In this document: piece by piece, positions 20,741 to 29,170 of the stretch
Layout of the letters: the number at the start of each line of letters is the position of its first letter
How positions within the stretch are numbered: position 1 is the stretch's first letter
NCBI GenBank assembly: GCA_903845295.1
Contig: CAIMWV010000012.1
Span: 1-40,336, forward strand
Length of the DNA: 40,336 nucleotides
Direction of reading: 5' to 3'
From: Candidatus Staskawiczbacteria bacterium
GTDB taxonomy: Bacteria > Patescibacteriota > Minisyncoccia > Minisyncoccales > Staskawiczbacteraceae
Position numbers and translations under genes: made by a program
Notes under the pieces: generated by a model
Database searches by the model: none
Told to the model about the DNA's origin: nothing
The model's input: the letters and a program-made list of their open reading frames with translations, nothing else

Positions 20741-20904
20741 GGAGGGGTCGGGAGGAAGGATTCCTCCCGTATAGGAAATTATTCAAAACCGAGGGTTTTG
20801 AAGGAGTGAGCCGGTAGCCTGAAAGAGCGCGCCGAGCGAAGGGTCGCGAGATTTATCTGCGAAGCGGAAAATCCCGACCTAGCGAGGCGAAAAGGCGAAC
20901 GACG
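20741..20904 (+). mobile_element. Small palindrome-rich element, copy E1
   Basis: Shares both ends and much of the 5' half with 83-208 (reverse strand); hairpins cgggaggaa-gga-ttcctcccg, caaaacc-ga-gggttttg, and nested hairpin C. Confidence 0.75.
20834..20885 (+). repeat. Nested hairpin element C, copy 1
   Basis: gagcgaagggtcgcgagatttatctgcgaagcggaaaatcccgacctagcga; inverted near-identical copy at 23139-23191. Confidence 0.85.
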
Positions 20905-20940
20905 AATTGGTACGTGCAAACCCATAGAGTCTGGAAATAA
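20905..20940 (+). repeat. Duplicated, synonymously diverged 3' end of the SBP gene
   Basis: AAT TGG TAC GTG CAA ACC CAT AGA GTC TGG AAA TAA = NWYVQTHRVWK*, identical peptide to 20695-20730. Confidence 0.9.
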
Positions 20941-20956
20941 TATTTCAGTGAAAATT

Positions 20957-21040
20957 GCCGCGGTGGTGAAATTGGCAAACACGCTAGCTTCAGGAGCTAG
21001 TGCCCTTAAAAGCTTGTGGGTTCAAATCCCACCCGCGGCA
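20957..21040 (+). tRNA. tRNA-Leu(CAG)
   Basis: gccgcgg...ccgcggc acceptor, anticodon loop ttCAGga, long variable arm, T-arm gtgggttcaaatcccac. Confidence 0.95.
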
Positions 21041-21140
21041 CACTTTAATTCACAGCTTCAGTATAAGCTAAAAAAAATAATTCTCTAAAAAATAATTAAT
21101 ATAGTTAACATCCTTCCATAAAATTTTTATAATAAGAAGG

Positions 21141-22958
21141 GTGCAAAAAAATATGATGATACAAAAACCCCTAGCCACTGCTAGGAAACCCTTCGGGACC
21201 CAAAGAGTTCCTCCTCAAGGTAAACAAAGTCCTGCGCCGGCGAGAAGTTGGCATGAGGCAAATCCTGTGCCAAAAAAAGTTTGGCGGCAAGATAACAGCT
21301 TAAAAATAATTCCTCTCGGAGGATGCGAAGAGGTCGGAAGAAATATGACCTGTTTTGAATATGGACAAGATATTGTAATCCTAGATATGGGATTGCAGTT
21401 TCCCGAAGAAGATATGCCGGGAATTGATTATGTAATTCCAAATGTTGAATATTTGAAAGGAAAAGAAAAAAATATCCGCGGGGTTATATTTTCCCACGGC
21501 CACTTAGACCATATCGGAGCTGCGCCAATTTTGCTCAACCAGCTGGGAAACCCGCAAATAATCGGTAGGCCCTTAACCTTGGAAATGGTAAAGCACCGGG
21601 TTGAAGACACATATCACGGAGCTTCAAAAAAATTAAAAACAGTTTATGTAAAAGATATTCACGAAAAAATGAGCTTGGGGGCTTTTACGTTAAGCTTCTT
21701 CCCGATCGACCACAGCGTTATGGATGCAATGGGAATTATTTTAGAAACTCCTGTGGCAACAGTTTTGCATCCTGGAGACTGGACGATTGAAAAAAGCCCG
21801 GCCAGCGGAAAAGCTATAGATTATTCTCATTTGGCCCGATTAAAAAGGCCGACCATTTTAATGTTGGAATCGTTGGGAGCTACGAACTCCGAAGAACAGG
21901 TTACAGAAGAAAAAATGTTGAAAAATCTGTATATGTTGATAACAAAAGCTCCCGGCAGAACCATTATCACCACTTTTTCTTCGCAGATCCAGAGAATAAG
22001 ACAAATTTTGGAATTCGCCGCGCAAAACAATAAAAAAGTTGCTCTCGATGGTTTTTCAATGAAATTAAATATTGAGCTTGCTACAAAGTTAGGTTATATA
22101 AAAATTCCTAAAGGAGTTATAATCACAACCGACAAGGCTCATGGTTATCCTGATAATAAAGTTATTATAATTTGCACCGGAGGACAGGGAGAAGAAATGG
22201 CTGCTCTTTCAAGAATTGTTGCAGGAAACCATCGCTTTATTAAAATCAAAAAAGAAGACACCGTTATTTTTTCTTCATCTGTAATACCGGGCAACGAACG
22301 CACAGTCCAGCGGGTGAAAGACAACCTTTACCGCCAATCTGACAATGTTTATCACTCAGACATTATTGATGTGCACATTTCGGGACACAGCAACATAGAG
22401 GGCATAAAACAAATGCTAAAAGAAATTAGGCCGGATTATTTCATCCCTGTTTATGCCAACCATTATTTCCTGAAAGAAGCGGCCAAAATTGCCCAAGGAA
22501 TAGGATTTAGAAAGGACAAAATATTTGTACCGGATAACGGATCTATCATAAAATTCACCAATCGCGAAGCCGGAATATTAAAAGAAAAAGCGCCGACAAG
22601 TTATGTTTTTGTCGACGGCTTAGGCGTAGGAGATGTTGGAGAAATTGTTTTGAGAGACCGCCAAATGCTGGCTGAAGACGGGATGTTTGTGATTGTGGCC
22701 GTGATAGACAAGCAAACCGGCAGGGTAAAAGGAAGCCCGGATATTATCTCGCGCGGATTCGTTTATTTGAGAGAATCAAAAGATCTGCTCAGCCAAACAC
22801 GCAAAAAAGTAATTGAGATTGTAGACAAATCAGCCGGCCATGGAGGCCCTGTGAACTGGACATATGTGAAAGATGAATTAAGAAACAAAATCGGCGACTT
22901 CTTGAACACTAAAACCTCTAGGCGTCCTATGATTCTGCCTGTCGTGATAGAAGTTTAA
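21141..22958 (+). CDS. rnj: Ribonuclease J
   Basis: 605 aa; LGGCEEVGRNM, FSHGHLDHIGAAP, HVSGHSN-like HISGHSNIEGIK. Confidence 0.95.
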   Translation: MQKNMMIQKPLATARKPFGTQRVPPQGKQSPAPARSWHEANPVPKKVWRQDNSLKIIPLGGCEEVGRNMTCFEYGQDIVILDMGLQFPEEDMPGIDYVIPNVEYLKGKEKNIRGVIFSHGHLDHIGAAPILLNQLGNPQIIGRPLTLEMVKHRVEDTYHGASKKLKTVYVKDIHEKMSLGAFTLSFFPIDHSVMDAMGIILETPVATVLHPGDWTIEKSPASGKAIDYSHLARLKRPTILMLESLGATNSEEQVTEEKMLKNLYMLITKAPGRTIITTFSSQIQRIRQILEFAAQNNKKVALDGFSMKLNIELATKLGYIKIPKGVIITTDKAHGYPDNKVIIICTGGQGEEMAALSRIVAGNHRFIKIKKEDTVIFSSSVIPGNERTVQRVKDNLYRQSDNVYHSDIIDVHISGHSNIEGIKQMLKEIRPDYFIPVYANHYFLKEAAKIAQGIGFRKDKIFVPDNGSIIKFTNREAGILKEKAPTSYVFVDGLGVGDVGEIVLRDRQMLAEDGMFVIVAVIDKQTGRVKGSPDIISRGFVYLRESKDLLSQTRKKVIEIVDKSAGHGGPVNWTYVKDELRNKIGDFLNTKTSRRPMILPVVIEV

Positions 22959-22971
22959 GAAGGCCGACTTG

Positions 22972-23008
22972 CCCCGTTAAATCTGAGCGAAGCGAGTATT
23001 TAACGGGG
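22972..23008 (+). repeat. Hairpin D inserted between the two RNase J tails
   Basis: ccccgttaaat-ctgagcgaagcgagt-atttaacgggg, perfect 11-bp stem. Confidence 0.85.
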
Positions 23009-23010
23009 TG

Positions 23011-23037
23011 ATACTTCCAGTTGTCATTGAAGTATAG
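23011..23037 (+). repeat. Duplicated, synonymously diverged 3' end of the RNase J gene
   Basis: ATA CTT CCA GTT GTC ATT GAA GTA TAG = ILPVVIEV*, identical peptide to 22932-22958. Confidence 0.9.
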
Positions 23038-23056
23038 TAAAATAGAAATTAGATAA

Positions 23057-23202
23057 AAGCGACGGATAAGGTGTTCAGCGTAAATCAGACCCTCAATGTA
23101 TGAAATATATCTGGGTCTGACTTCCGAAGCAATCTTATTCGCTAGGTCGGGATTTTCCGCTTCGCGGATAAATCTCGCGACCCTTTCGCTCACACGACCG
23201 TG
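23057..23202 (+). mobile_element. Palindrome-rich element, copy B2, ending in the trpS GTG start, with nested hairpin C
   Basis: See B1; internal hairpin cagaccc...gggtctg. Confidence 0.7.
23139..23191 (-). repeat. Nested hairpin element C, copy 2
   Basis: Reverse complement gagcgaaagggtcgcgagatttatccgcgaagcggaaaatcccgacctagcga; one mismatch and one indel versus copy 1. Confidence 0.85.
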
Positions 23203-24177
23203 AGAATTTTTTCAGGGATCCGCCCCACCGGCGGCCTGCATATAGGTAATTATTTAGGAGCCATAAAGCAATGGATTGCTCTGCAAGAAAAAAATGAGTG
23301 CGTTTTTTGCATAGTTGATTTGCATGCAATAACCACTCCATACGAACCAAAGGAACTGCAAAAGAATATTTTGGAGGCGACGGCAATTTACCTGGCTGCC
23401 GGAATAGATCCTGAAAAATCAATAATTTTTGTGCAATCAGAAGTAAAAGAACATGCCGAACTGGCTTGGCTTTTAGGTACTATAACGCCGATGGGAGAAC
23501 TTTCAAGGATGACCCAATTCAAGGAAAAATCAAAGCAACACAAAGATTATATAAATGCCGGGCTGTTCAACTACCCTGTCTTGATGGCGGCGGACATCCT
23601 TTTATACAAAAGCCAGGCTGTTCCTGTCGGCAAAGATCAAGAACAGCATGTTGAGCTCGCCAGAACTATCGCTAAAAAATTCAATCTAAATTTCGGCAAA
23701 ATTTTCCCGGAGCCGGAAACAATTCTTCCCAAGGTCGGGGCCAAAATAATGAGTTTAACAGACCCTAAAAAGAAAATGTCTAAATCTGACGACCCAAAAA
23801 GCTGCATTTCCCTTTTTGATTCGCCAGAAGACATCCAGAAAAAAATAATGTCGGCGGAAACCGATTCCGGCAAAGAAATAATTTATAACGTCACAAAAAA
23901 ACCTGGCATTTCTAATCTTCTGACCATATACAGTCTGCTGACCGATAAATCGACCCAGGAACTTGAAAAACAATTCAAAGGCAAAGGTTACGGAGACTTC
24001 AAAAAAGCTTTAGCTAAGGTTTTAATCGATTATTTAGAGCCCTTCCGCAGAAAACAAAAAGAATTACAGACAAGGGATGTTTATGTAAAAGATATTCTGA
24101 ACAAAGGCGCATCAAGGGCAAGAATAATCGCCCAGTCAACAATGCAGGAAGTCCGCGAAAAAATGGGACTGATTTAG
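23200..24177 (+). CDS. trpS: Tryptophanyl-tRNA synthetase
   Basis: MRIFSGIRPTGGLHIGNYLGAIKQW (HIGN), KKMSKS; GTG start required by the position of HIGN. Confidence 0.96.
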   Translation: MRIFSGIRPTGGLHIGNYLGAIKQWIALQEKNECVFCIVDLHAITTPYEPKELQKNILEATAIYLAAGIDPEKSIIFVQSEVKEHAELAWLLGTITPMGELSRMTQFKEKSKQHKDYINAGLFNYPVLMAADILLYKSQAVPVGKDQEQHVELARTIAKKFNLNFGKIFPEPETILPKVGAKIMSLTDPKKKMSKSDDPKSCISLFDSPEDIQKKIMSAETDSGKEIIYNVTKKPGISNLLTIYSLLTDKSTQELEKQFKGKGYGDFKKALAKVLIDYLEPFRRKQKELQTRDVYVKDILNKGASRARIIAQSTMQEVREKMGLI

Positions 24178-24205
24178 TTGGTAGTGAGTAGTTTGCAGTG
24201 AGTAA

Positions 24206-24235
24206 TAAAAAACAGCCTTCTCGGGCTGTTTTTTT
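24206..24235. terminator. Bidirectional terminator
   Basis: aaaaaacagcc-ttctc-gggctgttttttt. Confidence 0.88.
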
Positions 24236-24242
24236 GTTAATA

Positions 24243-24818
24243 TTAACGATACTGATTAACATGAGTTAAAATTTCTTTTAAGTCAATGGTCATCGGTTCC
24301 GCTTCTTCTATTGTCGTATCACCACCTGGAGATCTCCCGGTTACTCGGTCACCACGAGAGCAAAAATCATTAAAGGATTCTTCAAATTGACGGGATAGTT
24401 CCTCGACATTCAACTGTTTGGTTTTAGTATCGGCCAGAGATTCTGCATTGGGAACCCTATCCATCGCGGCTCTGTTAATGGATGATTCTAAATTAGTTTG
24501 TGCTGAAGAATCCTTGCTGCCAGTTGCAACATTCTTTTTTACTTCTAAAAAGTAATTTAACGCACTTTTAACTATTTCGCAGGCATTTCTCCGGTGGCGG
24601 AGATGATCTTTGTCTTCTCCAAGTTTTTGGGCAAAATTCGGAGCCTTTTGCACAAATTCAAAAAATCTCGCCCTGCTTTTTTCTCCCGGTGTTTTCGCCT
24701 TCCCTTGCTCTTTAAACAAGGACTGTATTGCGCTAAACCTTTTTATTTTTTCTTCTTCGGATACTGCATCAAAGCCTTCTCTTGAATTACCGAAGCCAGA
24801 TTCAATTGAGTTCGACAT
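24243..24818 (-). CDS. Hypothetical charged protein
   Basis: 191-aa ORF; promoter TTGACC-17-TAACAT upstream; terminator downstream. Confidence 0.75.
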   Translation of the reverse strand: MSNSIESGFGNSREGFDAVSEEEKIKRFSAIQSLFKEQGKAKTPGEKSRARFFEFVQKAPNFAQKLGEDKDHLRHRRNACEIVKSALNYFLEVKKNVATGSKDSSAQTNLESSINRAAMDRVPNAESLADTKTKQLNVEELSRQFEESFNDFCSRGDRVTGRSPGGDTTIEEAEPMTIDLKEILTHVNQYR

Positions 24819-24885
24819 ATTTTTTATTATTTAATTATTAATTTATGTTACCATTCTCAAATTGACTGGTCAAGAATAGCAAAAA

Positions 24886-26217
24886 TTATTTTGTAATAAA
24901 TTTTGTCAGTTCCTTTTGTTTGGCTCCCAATAGTTTTTGAGTGTCGGCTTCAATGGTTAAACGCAATAATGGTTCTGTATTTGAAGGCCTCAAATTAAAC
25001 CACCAATCTTTGTATTCTACTGTTACGCCGTCCAAAAAATCCTGCTTCCCGTCCGAATATTCCTGCTTTATCTTTTCTATCATCTTTTCTTTGTCTGCAA
25101 CTTTGAAATTTGTTTCCGCCCCTTTCGGATAGGGAGATAATTCAGCGATTATTTCAGAAACTTTCCTTTGGTCTTTTGAAAGCGTCTGCAACAGAACCAG
25201 GAAAGAAATCATTCCCGAATCCATATAATAATTGTCCTTGAAGCAGTAATGCCCGGATAATTCTCCGCCCATGATTCCGTTGTTTTTCATAACGCCCTCT
25301 CTTACATTAACAAAGCCAACTTGGGTTCTTATCGGGGTCCCTCCCCATTTTTTAATGAATTCCGGAACCGCTTTAGAACAGATTGCATTGTAGGCAACTG
25401 CCATTCCGGGATTTTTTCCCAAAAAATATTTCGCTAAAAGCAAAAGAGTTGCGTCGGCCCTTACCAATTGCCCTTTTTCATCGACTAAAAATATCCTGTC
25501 TGCGTCGCCATCAAACATAAATCCTAAATCTGCTCTTTCTTTCAATATTGTTTCGCCAATTTTATCTGCTGAGCCTGCTTCCAGCGGATTTGGGCTGTGG
25601 TTTGGAAAATTTCCGTCAGGTTCAAAATTCAAAGGAATAATTTCAACCGGTAAATCGTCCTGGATTTTAGAAATTACTGAACCGGCCACTCCATTTGAAG
25701 CATCGACAACAATTTTCAACGGTAAAATTTCGCTTAAATCTACAAAGGACAGGATGTGGTTTATAAAATCTTTCCAGATGTCCTGTTTTTCTGTTTCCAT
25801 TTCGTCACCAGGTTTAAATTTGCCCGGCTCTATTTTCGGCAATAAATCTGTGCCCCTGACCATTTCAAGGTCCGCTCCGGTTTTCTTGATCATTTTAAAG
25901 CCGTTGTATTCCTTAGGATTATGGCTGGCGGTTATCATAACTCCTGCATCAAAATCATAGTTTCCTAATGCAAAATAAAGGCATTCTGTGGGTGTTTGGC
26001 CAATATTGTATATTTGAGCGCCTTGGGTCTGAATACCCCTCGAAATGGCTTTAAATAGCGCTGGCGATGAAATACGGGCATCGTGGCCTATCACCACTCT
26101 TTTCGCGCCGGAATACCGGGCAAAAGCCCTGCCTATATCAAAAGCTGACTCCTCGTTCAGTTCTGAAGGACAAATACCCCTTACGTCGTATGATTTAAAA
26201 ATAGACTCATTAATCAT
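24886..26217 (-). CDS. Phosphomannomutase/phosphoglucomutase
   Basis: FKSYDVRGICPSELNEE, VMITASHNPKEYNGFKM, FDGDADRIFLVDEKG, RPSNTEPLLRL. Confidence 0.95.
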   Translation of the reverse strand: MINESIFKSYDVRGICPSELNEESAFDIGRAFARYSGAKRVVIGHDARISSPALFKAISRGIQTQGAQIYNIGQTPTECLYFALGNYDFDAGVMITASHNPKEYNGFKMIKKTGADLEMVRGTDLLPKIEPGKFKPGDEMETEKQDIWKDFINHILSFVDLSEILPLKIVVDASNGVAGSVISKIQDDLPVEIIPLNFEPDGNFPNHSPNPLEAGSADKIGETILKERADLGFMFDGDADRIFLVDEKGQLVRADATLLLLAKYFLGKNPGMAVAYNAICSKAVPEFIKKWGGTPIRTQVGFVNVREGVMKNNGIMGGELSGHYCFKDNYYMDSGMISFLVLLQTLSKDQRKVSEIIAELSPYPKGAETNFKVADKEKMIEKIKQEYSDGKQDFLDGVTVEYKDWWFNLRPSNTEPLLRLTIEADTQKLLGAKQKELTKFITK

Positions 26218-26280
26218 GGCTACTATTGCATTTTATTGAAAATTATTATAGTATTATAACATAATTTAAGATAACAAACT

Positions 26281-26784
26281 ATGAAAACATACGAATTGAC
26301 ATACATAATTTCGCCGGAAATAACGTCTGAAGAAGCAGAGGCCAAAGCAAAAGAAATAGAATCTGTTATTCAAGGCAAAGAAGGAATGATTTCAAAACAA
26401 TCAAACCCCGTTGCCAGGGCTCTCTCTTACCCGATAAAAAAACAAGCTTCCGGATTTTTTGGTGTTTTGGAATTTCAATTAGAACCGGAAAAATTAGTTG
26501 AATTAAAAGAAATTATCGCCAAAGATGGAAAAATTGTACGCCATATGGTTATAATAAAAGAACCTGCCAAGCCAAGAAAAGAAAGAAGGGCCCAAAGGAT
26601 ACCCCAAGCAAAACCCGTACCAAGTGAATACCCCGCTTTCGAGGCAGAGCATCTGCCCGTGCAAGTAGAAAAGACAAGCGCCGAGTCAGAAGATATTAAA
26701 CCCGCCTCCAAAAAGGCGGCAGTCAAGGAAAAGGTCGAATTAAAAGATATTGAACAAGAATTAGACGAAATTTTAGGAGAGTAA
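26281..26784 (+). CDS. rpsF: 30S ribosomal protein S6 with C-terminal extension
   Basis: MKTYELTYIISPEITSEEA...; position before ssb and rpsR. Confidence 0.92.
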   Translation: MKTYELTYIISPEITSEEAEAKAKEIESVIQGKEGMISKQSNPVARALSYPIKKQASGFFGVLEFQLEPEKLVELKEIIAKDGKIVRHMVIIKEPAKPRKERRAQRIPQAKPVPSEYPAFEAEHLPVQVEKTSAESEDIKPASKKAAVKEKVELKDIEQELDEILGE

Positions 26785-26793
26785 TTTAGTAAA

Positions 26794-27327
26794 ATGAATC
26801 TAAACAAAGCATTTATTTTAGGAAATGTCACCCGCGAACCGGAAGTCAGGTCTTTGCCTTCGGGCCAGCAAGTAACGAATTTCAGCATAGCGACAAACAG
26901 GTTTTATACTTCAAGCTCGGGAGAAAAAAAACAGGAAGCAGAATTCCATAATATTGTCTGTTTTGGAAAATTAGCCGACATTTCTTCAAGATATTTAAAC
27001 AAGGGTTCTTTGGTCTTGATTGAAGGAAGGATAAAAACAAGAAATTGGGTAAACACCGCAGGGGCAAAACAATACAGGACAGAAATTATAGCCGACAGCT
27101 TGCAGCTTGGCCCAAGGGGCGCAGGATCGCCATCCGGTTCAGGTTCAAATTATGGAAGACAGCCTGCTATGTCTCCGGATACAGAAACATCTGCCAAACA
27201 GGAAGAAATCCCGGTTATTGAAGAAAATTATATTCCCCCGTCTGACGATAATTCAGGAAGCCAAAAACCTGTTTCATTTGAGGATAATGCGGCAGACGAG
27301 ATTGACGTAAAAGACATTCCTTTTTAA
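26794..27327 (+). CDS. ssb: Single-stranded DNA-binding protein
   Basis: MNLNKAFILGNVTREPEVRSLPSGQQVTNFSIATNR; C-terminal DVKDIPF. Confidence 0.96.
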   Translation: MNLNKAFILGNVTREPEVRSLPSGQQVTNFSIATNRFYTSSSGEKKQEAEFHNIVCFGKLADISSRYLNKGSLVLIEGRIKTRNWVNTAGAKQYRTEIIADSLQLGPRGAGSPSGSGSNYGRQPAMSPDTETSAKQEEIPVIEENYIPPSDDNSGSQKPVSFEDNAADEIDVKDIPF

Positions 27328-27391
27328 AAATCCGAAATCCAAATCCCAAAACCAAAAATTTTGAGCTTTGAATTTTTAATTTATTATATTT

Positions 27392-27586
27392 ATGTGTTAT
27401 TTTTGCCAAAAAAACGTTGACGACGTAGATTTCAAAAACATAGAATTGTTATCGCGTTTTGTTTCCGGATTCTATAAAATAAAACCGAGAAAAAAAACAA
27501 ATCTGTGTTCGTACCACCAGAAAAAGATCGCCACGGCAATAAAAAGAGCTCGCCAAATGGGGCTTTTGCCGTATACTCCGAAATAA
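27392..27586 (+). CDS. rpsR: 30S ribosomal protein S18 (CxxC form)
   Basis: MCYFCQKNVDDVDFKNIELLSRFVSGFYKIKPRKKTNLCSYHQKKIATAIKRARQMGLLPYTPK. Confidence 0.92.
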   Translation: MCYFCQKNVDDVDFKNIELLSRFVSGFYKIKPRKKTNLCSYHQKKIATAIKRARQMGLLPYTPK

Positions 27587-27632
27587 GGGAACACTTATCC
27601 TGAGCCTGCCGAAGGATAGAAAACCTTAAACC

Positions 27633-27660
27633 AAAAACAGCCCACTCGGGCTGTTTTTTT
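27633..27660. terminator. Bidirectional terminator
   Basis: aaaaacagcc-cactc-gggctgttttttt. Confidence 0.88.
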
Positions 27661-27664
27661 GATA

Positions 27665-28033
27665 TTATTCTGGTGGCCAAAATTTCCTACCAGTTTGCTT
27701 TTTTATTTCATCTGAAATCTTATAAAATTCCCGTGCGGCTTGTCTGCTTGCCCGTTCTGATTCAGCAATTCCTTCATTAAGTTTTTCAATTTTACTTTGG
27801 CTTTCTCTTTGAGAATCCTTAAGCTTATAATATTCTCCCATTATAGATGATATGTTTTGTTTTTTTATCCTTTCGGGCCAATTTCTTGCCATAACTTTTC
27901 TTAATTGTTCTTGAATCATTACATCAACATTATCTTGTGGTTCACGCCCAAGCAGATCCTCTGCTTGCCTTAATATATCTTTTTCTTGTTTTTCGGGATT
28001 ATTTGATTCCGATCCCCCTGGTCTTTCTCCCAT
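27665..28033 (-). CDS. Hypothetical coiled-coil/charged protein
   Basis: 122-aa ORF upstream of a terminator. Confidence 0.7.
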   Translation of the reverse strand: MGERPGGSESNNPEKQEKDILRQAEDLLGREPQDNVDVMIQEQLRKVMARNWPERIKKQNISSIMGEYYKLKDSQRESQSKIEKLNEGIAESERASRQAAREFYKISDEIKKQTGRKFWPPE

Positions 28034-28050
28034 AATTTTTATTTTTAATA

Positions 28051-29067
28051 TTATTCTTTTATTTTCATCGCCTCGTCTTTGATTTTTTTCATTACATCTT
28101 TGTGCTCTATAAGATAAGCTTTGGCGGCTTCTGTGCCCTGGCCGATTTTCTCACCCTCAAAAGTAAAATAACTGCCCGACTGTTTTATTAATCCTAATAA
28201 GAGTCCGGTCTTTAAGGCGTCGCCGGATTTAGAAATACCCTCGTTGTAATAAATATCAAATTCAGCTGTTTTAAAAGGAGCGGCAACTTTGTTTTTTACT
28301 ATTTTTGCTTTTACGCGGTTGCCGATAATTTCATCGCCGGATTTTATCTGCGCGGTTCTCGCCAAATTAACTCTTACTGAAGCGTAAAATTTCAAAGCCA
28401 TGCCTCCCGGAGTTGTTTCCGGATTTCCAAAAACCATGCCGATTTTCATTCTTGTCTGATTTAAAAATATAACCATTGTGTTTGTTTTAGACATTATAGA
28501 AGAAAGCTTTCTGCAAGCCTGCGACATTAATCTTGCCTGCAAGCCCATATGCTGGTCTCCAATTTCTCCTTCAATTTCAACTCTTGGAGTTAAGGCTGCC
28601 ACAGAGTCAATCACAATAACATCAATTTTTTCTGATTTCACAAGAGTTTCAACAATTTGCAGTCCTTGCTCGCCGGAATCCGGTTGAGAAATTAAAAGGT
28701 CGTCAACGTTGACGCCTATGCGTTTGGCATAATCAGGGTCCATTGCGTGCTCCGCATCGACAAAAGCGCACGTACCCCCCTTTTTTTGCGCTTCAGCTAT
28801 CACGTGCAAGGAGAGCGTGGTTTTACCGGACGATTCAGCTCCATATATTTCTATTATCCTGCCCCGGGGCATGCCCCCCACTCCCAATGCCAAATCCATT
28901 GCGATAGAGCCGGTTGGTATGACATCAACATTAACTGCATGGATTTCTCTCATTGTCATTATCGCCCCTTCCCCAAAACGTTCTTTAATTTCATTTACAA
29001 CACTATCTACAGCTTTAGCCTGTTTCTCTGCCTCCTGTTTTTTATTTTCTTTTTTTTCTTTTACCAT
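28051..29067 (-). CDS. recA: Recombinase RecA
   Basis: [28 protein letters not shown] at 29067 ([10 protein letters not shown]) preferred over upstream GTG. Confidence 0.97.
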   Translation of the reverse strand: MVKEKKENKKQEAEKQAKAVDSVVNEIKERFGEGAIMTMREIHAVNVDVIPTGSIAMDLALGVGGMPRGRIIEIYGAESSGKTTLSLHVIAEAQKKGGTCAFVDAEHAMDPDYAKRIGVNVDDLLISQPDSGEQGLQIVETLVKSEKIDVIVIDSVAALTPRVEIEGEIGDQHMGLQARLMSQACRKLSSIMSKTNTMVIFLNQTRMKIGMVFGNPETTPGGMALKFYASVRVNLARTAQIKSGDEIIGNRVKAKIVKNKVAAPFKTAEFDIYYNEGISKSGDALKTGLLLGLIKQSGSYFTFEGEKIGQGTEAAKAYLIEHKDVMKKIKDEAMKIKE

Positions 29068-29090
29068 AAAATTTGCGAACGAAATGAGCA

Positions 29091-29157
29091 CCCAGCACTA
29101 ATTTTTAAAATTAGTCTGTAGTTCACATTAGTTTTAATTTTAAAAATTAGTGCTGGG
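29091..29157. repeat. Perfect 23-bp-arm inverted repeat between ftsK and recA
   Basis: cccagcactaatttttaaaatta-(21 nt)-taattttaaaaattagtgctggg. Confidence 0.9.
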
Positions 29158-29170
29158 TTTTCGCTTAAGC

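Noticed and set aside
20731-20940. In-frame readthrough of the SBP stop through E1 to the second tail as a functional recoding event
   Set aside because: The 210-bp offset keeps frame, but there is an in-frame TAG at 20815-20817 in addition to the TAA, and the RNase J case is out of frame, so readthrough is not a general explanation.
23057-23080. Upstream ggtgttcagcg as a duplicated trpS start (V-F-S vs I-F-S)
   Set aside because: The same ttcagcgtaaat sequence is in B1 upstream of secG, so it belongs to the element rather than to trpS.
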